Assembly: GCA_022984795.1 (NCBI GenBank)
Contig: JALIHJ010000091.1
Coordinates: forward strand, 1-31,708
From: Fabrea salina
Lineage: Eukaryota > Ciliophora > Heterotrichea > Heterotrichida > Fabreidae
DNA length: 31,708 nt
Direction: 5' to 3'
Each line of letters begins with the position of its first letter. Position 1 is the first letter of the stretch. Shown here in pieces: positions 19,217 through 26,782 of this stretch. Made by a program: the position numbers and the translations under genes. The notes beneath the pieces were generated by a model. It made no database searches, was not told where the DNA came from, and saw nothing but the letters and a program-made list of their open reading frames with translations.

Positions 19217-20539
19217 ATGGAAGAACTACTGCAACTCAATAACTACTGCGCAGACTGCTACGATGAAAGAGTGGAAACCATCAGCACTCACTTTGGAGTG
19301 TTTATTTGCAATGAGTGTGCTGAGGCCCACAAAGCTTTGGGACTTCCAGTGAAGTCAATAGGCTCAGCACTTCCCAAAGAAGAAATAGACATGCTTCTAG
19401 CTCAAGGCAACAGCAAAATAAACAACAAACTCCTGAGAGAAGTGCCTCCTTGGACTGCAGCTCCTTCTGAATTTAAGCTATCGTAAACTTTACACAGACA
19501 GGTCAGGATATTTTGGGTTGAAGCCAAGTACTTGGAGTTTGCTTTTTCCAGAAAGGCCGAAAGTGGGTACGTGGAGCACAACTTAGACAAGTACTGGTTT
19601 TACTTGGATGAAGTAAGCAAAGAATTCACCCAACTCAAAGGACCCTTCACTCGCGCAAACATGCAAACTCTTTTCAATGAAAAAGCACTTCTTAGGTCTG
19701 AGAGTTATATTTGGCACCCCTGCTTAGGCAAAAAGTGGGTAGAGTTCTCTAAAGGTCAGCACTTTATTTTTCCTCCTCAAAGCTTAACTGACTCTGCCAT
19801 CCACGAAGCCTGTCGCAAAAAACAAGCTTTGCTGCGCCAGAAGTATCCTCATCTGCGAGGCTGCATGGAAATGACTTTCAGAGGGAAGACAGGACGCAAG
19901 TGGTTGATCATTCTTCCTCAAAGACTTGCAGTGCTTTCAGATAACAAGTGCTCTGTTCCAGAAACTGAAATAAACCTAACTGACGTGAATCTTTCCCTAG
20001 CAGAGGTAAACAACTCCCTTGGCATAGTGATTTCTGCAGAGAGTTCAGAGTGGGTGTTTACTTCCAGGATTCTCAAAGAAGTTGTGGAGTGGTTCCAGGC
20101 ACTGCGATGTGCAAGGTACCTTTTGCTTTCCTTGGGAGATGACCTTGTGTTCCCGGAAATAGACTCTAGTGAGTTGCATGTGTGCAACGTACGCAACTCA
20201 GAAGACTACATGGGAGACAAAATCTTCGAAGGACTGCTGCGCAAAGAAGGCTCAGTGTGGAAAGTAGTGAGGTCGCGTTGGTTCATTTTGAGGACCCACG
20301 GGCTTTACTACTACCTCAACAAAACTGACAAAGTCCACCGAGGCATGATTTCGATCTTCCACAACTCAAGGGTAGAGGCTCTGGGAGAGTACAAGCACAG
20401 CCACCACTTCGAAGTTGTTAGCAAAAACAAAAACCTGCACTTGTGGGCTGACAACGTGTTCCAGAAGGAAGCTTGGGTTAAGGCCCTGAACGAAACTATC
20501 CACAAACTCAAAGAACTCAATAATAAAGTTAAGTTTTAA
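19217..20539 (+). CDS. ArfGAP-GYF_2-PH-PH protein with one 15-nt intron
   Basis: The frame carries one in-frame TAA that is removed with a 15-nt intron (19483-19497), giving 435 residues. The N-terminal ArfGAP domain (about 1-115) has the canonical zinc site C-x2-C-x16-C-x2-C (CADC...CNEC). The next motif is AEAHKALG instead of SGxHRxLG: the catalytic arginine finger is replaced by lysine, so GAP activity is doubtful. A GYF_2-like module follows (about 121-165, YWFYLDE...GPFTRANM...SYIWHPCLGKKWVEF). Two PH domains come next (about 210-285 and 330-429), the second clear (FEGLLRKEGSVWKVVRSRWFIL). The PH pair recalls ADAP-type ArfGAPs, membrane-recruited by phosphoinositides; the GYF_2 insertion is unusual. 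Confidence 0.88.
19483..19497 (+). other. 15-nt spliceosomal intron
   Basis: GTAAACTTTACACAG interrupts the Ser codon after the ArfGAP core. It holds the only in-frame stop of the gene, and its removal joins the ArfGAP core to the expected continuation, VEAKYLEFAF, which is part of the same domain. It has T9-A10-C11 like the other 15-nt introns. Confidence 0.92.
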
Positions 20540-20812
20540 TTATAGTATTGAGCAGCCACATGAACAGTTAGACCTTTTGCCTTCGTTTTCGATTTTCATG
20601 TGTCCTTCTGAAGTGAAAGCTGTTTCAGAAGTTTGGTTTTTGAGTTTTTGGAAGTTCAGGTTTTGAGTTCTAAGTAGTTCTGTCTCCTGGTACTGTTTGC
20701 TCCTGATTTCTTGAAGCACGTCTTCAATAAAATCTCCAGAGTTGCCTGATAAGTCCTTCATTTCTGAATTTTCACTTGGAGACTCAGAGTTATTGAGTGA
20801 CTGATGTCTCAT
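20540..20812 (-). CDS. Small coiled-coil protein with CaaX box
   Basis: This 90-residue hydrophilic protein has a Ser/Asn/Glu-rich N terminus, a short helix (about residues 28-58, DVLQEIRSKQYQETELLRTQ) and the C terminus CSCGCSIL. The last four residues form a CaaX box whose Leu favours geranylgeranylation, with two more Cys that could be palmitoylated, so it is probably membrane-attached, like Ras-type tails without a GTPase. No family is recognised. Its TAA abuts the TAA of the ArfGAP gene with no base between (TAATTA), and it lies 9 bp downstream of the SEC14-like gene on the same strand. Confidence 0.75.
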   Translation of the reverse strand: MRHQSLNNSESPSENSEMKDLSGNSGDFIEDVLQEIRSKQYQETELLRTQNLNFQKLKNQTSETAFTSEGHMKIENEGKRSNCSCGCSIL

Positions 20813-20821
20813 ATTTATAAG

Positions 20822-21547
20822 TTAACTTAACTGACCGTAAGTGTTGCCCTGGAAAAAGTACTGTCTGAGTCCTCCATATTCACTCAGTAGGTTGTCTACT
20901 TCTATATACTCAAACAAGTACTTTTTAAAGTCGCTTTTGAAAATCTTTAAGTGGGGAAGCTCCCTCAAAGCAGACCTGTCACTGAGAGTTAAGGAGTCTA
21001 TTTTCGACTTAACGACTAGGATGTGTTTGAGTTTGCAAGGATAGTGTTTGTGCATGAATTCATTTATTTCCAAAACAACACTTTTTTCAAGTGGGCCTTC
21101 CTGGAAGTCCACTAAAAGACAAAGTTTGTTTTTGAGTGAAATGCTGGGTTGGATATTTTCAATGAAGTAAGCTAAGAAGTCACAGCAACTGGCAATAAAG
21201 TCTTTTAGTGGGTGGCAGGGCTTAATTACAACTACAGGGTGTTCTTGTGAGTCTTTTTCGAATAAAAAGATTCTTTTGGTTTTAAGGATACTCTGCCACC
21301 TTTCAAAAGAAATAGGCAAGTGCTTGATTTTCCAGTTGATGTCACTCACTACTGCTTTTAGCGAAAGCTCAACGTTGTACTTGTTTGCTTTAAGGAACTT
21401 CCTTAGCCGTTTCCAAGTGTAAGTTTGGATAATGTTGTGGTCAATCGAAGGCTCTAGACTTAAAAGTCTCAGGGCTAGTTGCTCTTCAGCCGAAATTATG
21501 CTTTTTTTAGTTAGTAGTTCGTTTCCGCGTGAACAGCAAGTACCCAT
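20822..21547 (-). CDS. SEC14/CRAL-TRIO protein with dual-acylation N terminus
   Basis: From the Met at 21547 this is a 241-residue protein. It begins MGTCCSRG, a strong N-myristoylation site (Gly2) with adjacent Cys4/Cys5 for palmitoylation. Residues about 40-80 resemble the CRAL-TRIO N-terminal helices (WKRLRKFLKANKYNVELSLKAV). About 85-215 resembles the lipid-binding SEC14 domain, with LLVDFQEG and the helix-strand YPCKLKHILVVKSK, matching the family's D-x-x-G and YP-x-RL-x-x-x-x-(V/I)N pattern. Such proteins bind and transfer phosphoinositides or other lipids. Five codons upstream is another Met, but it would destroy the myristoylation site and overlap the SHQ1 start. Confidence 0.83.
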   Translation of the reverse strand: MGTCCSRGNELLTKKSIISAEEQLALRLLSLEPSIDHNIIQTYTWKRLRKFLKANKYNVELSLKAVVSDINWKIKHLPISFERWQSILKTKRIFLFEKDSQEHPVVVIKPCHPLKDFIASCCDFLAYFIENIQPSISLKNKLCLLVDFQEGPLEKSVVLEINEFMHKHYPCKLKHILVVKSKIDSLTLSDRSALRELPHLKIFKSDFKKYLFEYIEVDNLLSEYGGLRQYFFQGNTYGQLS

Positions 21548-21554
21548 TTTAATA
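21548..21554. promoter_or_regulatory. 7-bp head-to-head spacer
   Basis: TTTAATA is all that separates the ATG of the SEC14-like gene (minus) from the ATG of SHQ1 (plus). No room exists for separate leaders or promoters. Confidence 0.6.
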
Positions 21555-22718
21555 ATGATCACTCCAAGGTTTTCTCTGCACCAAGACGAAGACTTTCTTT
21601 ACATAAAGGTCTACATCAAGTACGCCAGAATCAGCGACCTTGAAGTAGAACTGAACGAAGACGAGTTTTTGCTTTACTTAAAACCCTACCTTTTGAGACT
21701 CCAGCTTCCAGGCAAAGTAGTTAGTGACGAGAACGAAAAAGCCACATACGACGTTGACAAAGGCCAACTCTTAGTGAAGCTTGCAAAAGCTACTCCTGGG
21801 GAGCAGTTCCAAGACTTAGAAATGCTTACTAAGTTACTTAACCCCAAAAAGACCCAACCAGCAAGTCAAATAGAAGTAGTTTCTGGAGGCGAGTTCCAAG
21901 AAATTGAGGGGTGCCCTGAGTTTGGGTACGGCTTCAACCGGAAGTTCACTGACTTTTTTCAGGACCGCTGGGAGGAGCAGTGCGAACTTTTGCACACTTC
22001 CCCGGAGGCAAGCTTTGAACTCAAAAAAGAACAAAAAGCACTTAAAGAAAACGAAGACTGGAACCTAGACAGGTACTTAGAAGACATGGACAGTGAAGAA
22101 GTCCAGTTAAAAGTTGCTTTGGACTTCGAAAGTTTGTACACAGAGTTCATTCCTAGTTTAGAGGAAGCTATGCAGGAGTTGAGTTTAGACGCTTTGAAGA
22201 AGCTAAGGTCAAGTGATGTTTTAGTGAGCAGAGGCTTCAGAGAGGTATTGCTCAACCAACTCCTAGACGTTGTTTTGGCTTTTTGTTACGAACAAAGGTC
22301 AATGGAAGGAGAACTCAGCAACGAGTCTGCTGTTTCAGTGAATATGCTGAGTTGGACTTTGAGTTGCTTGGTAGAGTACGAGTCTGTGAGGGAAAGCCTC
22401 AAGCACACCTTTAGAAGGTGCTTAGTTTATGCCTTGTACAGATCACATGACATGTGTGTAGTTGCCTTTGAAGACACCAAAGCACTGTTCCGTGAAGGAA
22501 AAGGTTGCCTTTTAAGAGTTCTGCTCAAGATAAAAAACATGTTTGAACACAGCGAACCAAGGTACCTTTTGAACAAACTTTTTGTTGACGACTTCTGCGT
22601 TTGGATTCAACATGTTGAGTTGGAAGCACTTGAGAGTTTCAAGGAGCAACTGGAGTTAGTGGGAGTTCCAGACATTTCGGAGTTAGAGTTAAGTTTTAGT
22701 TTGGACACACAAGAATAA
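21555..22718 (+). CDS. SHQ1: SHQ1, H/ACA snoRNP assembly chaperone
   Basis: This 387-residue protein starts MITPRFSLHQDEDFLYIKV, nearly identical in pattern to the SHQ1 N terminus. Its CS domain (about 1-90) includes YLKPYLLRLQLPG, KATYDVDKG and ETPGE-like TPGEQF before LEMLTKLL. The SHQ1-specific helical domain fills about 115-370 (EFGYGFNRKFTDFF is a family signature). SHQ1 binds dyskerin/Cbf5 before it joins H/ACA RNPs, which guide pseudouridylation and, in many eukaryotes, stabilise telomerase RNA. The match starts exactly at the chosen Met, so a longer upstream start is not needed. It is shorter than yeast (about 507) and human (577) because the tail is missing. Confidence 0.92.
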   Translation: MITPRFSLHQDEDFLYIKVYIKYARISDLEVELNEDEFLLYLKPYLLRLQLPGKVVSDENEKATYDVDKGQLLVKLAKATPGEQFQDLEMLTKLLNPKKTQPASQIEVVSGGEFQEIEGCPEFGYGFNRKFTDFFQDRWEEQCELLHTSPEASFELKKEQKALKENEDWNLDRYLEDMDSEEVQLKVALDFESLYTEFIPSLEEAMQELSLDALKKLRSSDVLVSRGFREVLLNQLLDVVLAFCYEQRSMEGELSNESAVSVNMLSWTLSCLVEYESVRESLKHTFRRCLVYALYRSHDMCVVAFEDTKALFREGKGCLLRVLLKIKNMFEHSEPRYLLNKLFVDDFCVWIQHVELEALESFKEQLELVGVPDISELELSFSLDTQE

Positions 22719-22723
22719 GTAAA

Positions 22724-23833
22724 ATGGGCATTCAGGACCGAATTAAGGAAATAGAAGATGAGATGGCCAGGACACAAAAGAACAAAGCTACTGAAGGACA
22801 CCTAGGACTACTCAAAGCCAGATTAGCCAAACTAAAAGGCCAAGCACTTGAGCCAGCTAAGTCAGGTGGCAAGTCCGAGGGCTTCGACGTAGGCAAGTAC
22901 GGAGACGCCAGAATAGCCCTTATAGGGTTTCCCAGTGTAGGAAAGTCGACCTTACTGAGTTCGTTGACTCCTACCAAGTCAGAAGCAGCTTCCTACGAGT
23001 TCACAACGCTTACGTGCATTCCAGGAATTCTGCATTACAGAGGTGCCAAAATGCAGTTACTGGACTTGCCTGGAATCATCGAAGGAGCTAGTGAAGGCCG
23101 TGGCAGAGGACGCCAGGTAATAGCAGTTGGAAGGTCTGCTGACTTGATTTTGATGGTACTTGACGCCCAAAACGCCCAGCAACACAAAGAAAAGATCACT
23201 AAGGAACTTGAAAACGTAGGGTTCCGACTCAACCAACGCAAACCTGACATTTCAATCAAGAAGAAAGCTTCTGACGGGGTGAAGTTCAACGCTACGTGCC
23301 AACTAACCCACATGAACCAAGAAATAGCTCGGAAGATCTGCCATGAGTATAAAATCTTCCACGCAGAAATCCTCTTCAGAGAAGACGCTACAGTAGACCA
23401 GTTCATTGACATGCTGGAAGGGTCTAACAGGAGTTACATTCCTTGTGTGTATGTGTACAACAAAGTAGACAACATTTCAATTGAAGAACTGGACGACCTG
23501 GCTAGACAATCTAACTCCATTGTGATCTCTTGCAACCTGAAACTTAACTTGGACTACTTAGTGGAAAGAATCTGGGAAAAGCTTAAAATGGTCAGAGTCT
23601 ACACAAAAAAACCTGGCCAAAAACCAGACTTCGCGGACCCTTTGATTCTCACACAACGGAGAGACGGCTACACCATCAAAGGTGCCTGTGCACAAATCCA
23701 CAACCAACTAGCCAAGGACTTCCGAACTGCTTTTGTCTGGGGCAAGTCAACTAAGTACCCTGCGCAAAGGTGCGGACTCAAGCACGAGTTGTGTGACGAA
23801 GATGTACTGCAAATCCTCAAAAAAAATAAGTAA
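22724..23833 (+). CDS. DRG2: DRG2, developmentally regulated GTP-binding protein
   Basis: This 369-residue OBG/DRG-family GTPase has all G motifs: GFPSVGKST (G1), the EFTTLT segment (G2), DLPGIIEGAS (G3) and NKVD (G4), plus ISC near G5. An N-terminal helical segment (DRIKEIEDEMARTQKNKATEGHLG) precedes it, and a C-terminal TGS domain lies at about 290-369. Residue patterns such as EGFDVGKYGDARIALIGFPSVGK and the VIAVGRSADLILMVLDA segment follow DRG2 rather than DRG1. DRG2 works in the cytosol with a DFRP2-type partner and is linked to ribosome function. Length matches the family (about 364). It begins 5 bp after SHQ1. Confidence 0.92.
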   Translation: MGIQDRIKEIEDEMARTQKNKATEGHLGLLKARLAKLKGQALEPAKSGGKSEGFDVGKYGDARIALIGFPSVGKSTLLSSLTPTKSEAASYEFTTLTCIPGILHYRGAKMQLLDLPGIIEGASEGRGRGRQVIAVGRSADLILMVLDAQNAQQHKEKITKELENVGFRLNQRKPDISIKKKASDGVKFNATCQLTHMNQEIARKICHEYKIFHAEILFREDATVDQFIDMLEGSNRSYIPCVYVYNKVDNISIEELDDLARQSNSIVISCNLKLNLDYLVERIWEKLKMVRVYTKKPGQKPDFADPLILTQRRDGYTIKGACAQIHNQLAKDFRTAFVWGKSTKYPAQRCGLKHELCDEDVLQILKKNK

Positions 23834-23834
23834 G

Positions 23835-25067
23835 TTATTCAGTTTCTAAAAGGAAGTAGTTGGACTTGTCTCTGTGGAGCAACTTAAACCTGATGCAAAA
23901 AGGTATGTACACACAACTAAAAACTAGTCCCACGCAAGACATCACCAGCATTGATGTTTCAAACCCTAGCCAGTGCACCATGAACCCAGAAACTAAAGGC
24001 CCTGCAATGTCTCCTATTGAAAACGCAAAAGTAAAGATTCCACTAATGGCGTCCTGGAGTTGGTCTGTTTTTTTGAAGCCTGCTATCTGAGCTATTTCAG
24101 CCATTGCTGTCATGGTAGCACTGAAAGGACAAGCTAATGACACTCCAATAGAGGCCAATGCTGCAAAGGTCAATACAGGACCTGTTTGGTACCAGGAGGG
24201 TACAAGTGCCATCATTAAACTGCAGACCACAAGCGACACTGACTGAACTAGTTTAATGTCTAGTTTGTCTATAGTAAAAGAAAGCACTAAACAAGTCACA
24301 CAGTAACCTAAACAACTCATCAGAAAAGCCACTCCAATCGTACTTACTGAGTAACCCAAACTGTCGAGGTAAGGACCTAAACTAGGGTCTAGAAAAGTGA
24401 TGCAAGTGTTTACGTACACTAACAACACTGCGTCTAGTATTATGTTTGTGTTTTTAAGCAGTCCGCTGAGTCTGAACTCACTAGAAGAAGCTTCGAGTGA
24501 ACTTCCAGGCTTAACAAACACCACTACTAAGACAACAAGCAACACAAAGGGTGCTGCTGCTGCCAGTGCTATTCCTGTGAAACCCAAAACTTGGTAGGCT
24601 GCTGCTCCTAAAGTAGGTCCAATAGTTAAGCCAATGCCTCCGAAGAACTCAGCAGCAGGCAAGTACTTTTGTGCATTTTCTGGGTAGTCTGAAGTGATTA
24701 TAGCGCACCCAGAAGTGTACACAAAGGCCATTGCTACACCCCCTACCATTCTTGAACCAAAGCTCATTACTACGAACCAAGTGTTGTCTAAGTAAACTAT
24801 GAACGCCAGCATCAATAGAGCTACTGAGGCTAGGAGTAAGCCTGCTGCAATTACTGTGCGTCTTCCTAAACTAGATAGGTTGTTTCCGACCCACAAAGAC
24901 AGTGGAATGCTGACAGCAGCCATAGAACTAAACACCATGCCAATGACCCAAGAAGGCACCCCTCTTGTTTGGGCAGTTACTGGGTAAATCACAGCTATGA
25001 GTGTGTACAGCAAGTTAATCAGCATAAGGGACAGAAAAATCACTCCTAGTTTGGGGTCGATTCCCAT
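23835..25067 (-). CDS. MFS transporter, SLC18B1-like
   Basis: This 410-residue protein has about twelve hydrophobic helices in two halves with a short central loop (VKPGSSLEASSSE), the major facilitator fold. The loop after helix 2 carries motif A in the form GNNLSSLGRRTV. Helices 4 and 5 hold small-residue motifs such as FFGGIGLTIGPTLGAAAY, close to antiporter motif C. The overall pattern fits the DHA1/SLC18 group, including the vesicular polyamine transporter SLC18B1; substrate and compartment are not determinable. Its stop lies 1 bp from the converging DRG2 stop. Confidence 0.85.
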   Translation of the reverse strand: MGIDPKLGVIFLSLMLINLLYTLIAVIYPVTAQTRGVPSWVIGMVFSSMAAVSIPLSLWVGNNLSSLGRRTVIAAGLLLASVALLMLAFIVYLDNTWFVVMSFGSRMVGGVAMAFVYTSGCAIITSDYPENAQKYLPAAEFFGGIGLTIGPTLGAAAYQVLGFTGIALAAAAPFVLLVVLVVVFVKPGSSLEASSSEFRLSGLLKNTNIILDAVLLVYVNTCITFLDPSLGPYLDSLGYSVSTIGVAFLMSCLGYCVTCLVLSFTIDKLDIKLVQSVSLVVCSLMMALVPSWYQTGPVLTFAALASIGVSLACPFSATMTAMAEIAQIAGFKKTDQLQDAISGIFTFAFSIGDIAGPLVSGFMVHWLGFETSMLVMSCVGLVFSCVYIPFCIRFKLLHRDKSNYFLLETE

Positions 25068-25079
25068 TTATAGTAGTCA

Positions 25080-25535
25080 TTATTTACAAAGCTTAATTAA
25101 CTGGAGTTGGGACTCTAGGTTCCTTAACTTCTTGGCAAGCACTGCAACTTTTTGGCACAGTTTAATTTTCAAAAGGTTCTTTTTGTTAGACTGAACACTT
25201 ACACTACTGGCTTGTTTGCTCACTGAGCACTGTTTGGAGTCCTTTCTGGCAGAATCAGACCTGAAGTCTTCAATGATCATGTTTTGCCTTTCAAGCTGAA
25301 CAAGCACTTCTTCGAGGTAGGGAAAAAACTCAGTCTCTTGAAAAGAAGTTACTAAAAAAGAGTCTGAGTCAGTTACTGAAAGGTCCTCTTCACAAGGAAT
25401 GCTTTTCAAGAAGCTCGAAGGAATGGATCTTCTGTGAAAAGGCTTCTTGATCACCCTTTCGATTTGTTTGTTCAAGGAGTCTAGTTTTTCTTCCAACTTG
25501 CAGTCTTCATCACTCAAAACCAGTTCTTCTTCCAT
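25080..25535 (-). CDS. Small coiled-coil protein, unknown
   Basis: Starting at the inner Met (MEEELVLSDEDC) this is a 151-residue protein with no recognised family. It has an acidic start, a first short helix (KLEEKLDSLNKQIERVIKK), a Ser-rich middle and a C-terminal basic coiled coil (KKNLLKIKLCQKVAVLAKKLRNLESQL). The Met ten codons upstream would overlap the stop of the upstream methyltransferase gene, whereas the chosen start leaves a 17-bp A/T-rich spacer (ATAATTTATA) like those before other minus-strand genes here. Confidence 0.7.
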   Translation of the reverse strand: MEEELVLSDEDCKLEEKLDSLNKQIERVIKKPFHRRSIPSSFLKSIPCEEDLSVTDSDSFLVTSFQETEFFPYLEEVLVQLERQNMIIEDFRSDSARKDSKQCSVSKQASSVSVQSNKKNLLKIKLCQKVAVLAKKLRNLESQLQLIKLCK

Positions 25536-25552
25536 ATAATTTATATTAGCAA

Positions 25553-26749
25553 TTACTTGTCCCAAAGGTCAGATTCTTTCATGGCTTCAGCCCACTTTCT
25601 AAACTCTTTTTCACTGTCTTTGGTTCTTGGACGCCCTTTCAAGGCTCTTTCGTACTGCTTAGCTTTTTCTTCGTGCTCGTGAACAGAGTCCTGGGTGAGG
25701 AAGTCTTCTGGTTGGAACCCTATTCCTTGGCCGGGTTCATGAAGGTCTCCTTGTTCCTCAGTAGCTTCTTGGGCCATTTCTTCCATGTCTTCCATTTCGA
25801 CTTGTTCTTGGAACTCGTCCTCTTCTGTTGTGTAGTCTTCGGAGGACTCAGGCAGTTTGGCTTTGCCTTCTTTGTATTCTTGAACGAGTTTTTCGATTTG
25901 TTCGTAAGTTTCAGGAATCTTCTGCATAAAGCTTGGTTTTTGTTTTCCTTCAAACAGCTTTTCAAGCATCTCGCTTTCGTCGTTTGCAAAACTGTATTTT
26001 TCTGGGTTGATTTCGAAGCCTTTGGACCTGACCCCTTCCTCAAATTTTGGGTCGATTTCTATGTTTGCAGCTTTGGAAATACTTAAGAGTTCTGCAACTT
26101 TATCTTCATTAGAAGTTTCAACTTTTGGACCAGTGCCTAGTTTCCAGCCCCTGCACAGGTAGTACAACTCGCGCGACTGAGGTCTTGAAGCGTTTGGCTT
26201 CACTCTGTGAATGGACTTGAAAAAGGGTTTGAAGGAGCTAAAAGTCTCAGCTTCGTCAACCCCGCCTAGCATCTTAATTAAAGCAGTCCCTCCAGGCTTG
26301 AGTGTGTAATTAGCAATCTTAAGTGCTTCCCAGTTAAGATTTGCAATGAAAGCACAGTCTATGTCTTTGTTTCCAGAGTGGTTTGGAGACATGTCGCTCA
26401 GCAAAACGTCTACAGGGGACTTCCACACGTTGAGTATCTCGTCAATGGAGTTTTCAGAAGTAATGTCAAGTTCCAAAACAACAGCTCCAGGAACCTCTTT
26501 GATGGGAAGCAAGTCCACTGCCAGAACTAAAGGAGCCTCAGGTTCAGACCCAACAGCTTTCACTGCAACTTGAGTCCAACCCCCTGGAGCTGCTCCTATG
26601 TCCAGAACTTTCATGCCACCGTGCCTTTTGTTGATTTCAAGTAACTTGTAAGCACTTCTGCTTCGGTAGCCTTCTTTTTTAGAGAGTTTCACGTAAGGGT
26701 CTGAAGTGTGTCTTTTCATCCACTGGTTGAAGAACCTCCTTATTTTCAT
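25553..26749 (-). CDS. MRM2: RlmE/FtsJ-family rRNA 2'-O-methyltransferase (MRM2-like)
   Basis: This is a 398-residue protein with an FtsJ domain at about 10-215: YRSRSAYKL (catalytic Lys), the SAM-binding VLDIGAAPGGWTQVA, LLSDMSPNHSG (catalytic Asp), GTALIKML (Lys) and SRELYYLCRG (Glu), so the K-D-K-E tetrad is complete. The basic, amphipathic N terminus (MKIRRFFNQWMKRH) could be a mitochondrial presequence, which favours MRM2, methylating the large mitochondrial rRNA A-loop, over Spb1 or Trm7. A C-terminal extension of about 180 residues is acidic and Gln/Glu-rich and absent from typical MRM2 (about 245 residues). The open frame runs on upstream to 26995, but that part lies over the Claspin-like gene and is not needed. 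Confidence 0.85.
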   Translation of the reverse strand: MKIRRFFNQWMKRHTSDPYVKLSKKEGYRSRSAYKLLEINKRHGGMKVLDIGAAPGGWTQVAVKAVGSEPEAPLVLAVDLLPIKEVPGAVVLELDITSENSIDEILNVWKSPVDVLLSDMSPNHSGNKDIDCAFIANLNWEALKIANYTLKPGGTALIKMLGGVDEAETFSSFKPFFKSIHRVKPNASRPQSRELYYLCRGWKLGTGPKVETSNEDKVAELLSISKAANIEIDPKFEEGVRSKGFEINPEKYSFANDESEMLEKLFEGKQKPSFMQKIPETYEQIEKLVQEYKEGKAKLPESSEDYTTEEDEFQEQVEMEDMEEMAQEATEEQGDLHEPGQGIGFQPEDFLTQDSVHEHEEKAKQYERALKGRPRTKDSEKEFRKWAEAMKESDLWDK

Positions 26750-26782
26750 GGAAGTATGACTTAGTAATTCGGGGTTTAAAAA
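26750..26782. promoter_or_regulatory. 33-bp head-to-head spacer
   Basis: An A/T-rich spacer lies between the methyltransferase ATG (minus) and the proposed ATG of the Claspin-like gene (plus, 26783), ending in GTTTAAAAA, an A-rich start context like those of other plus-strand genes in the window. Confidence 0.4.
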
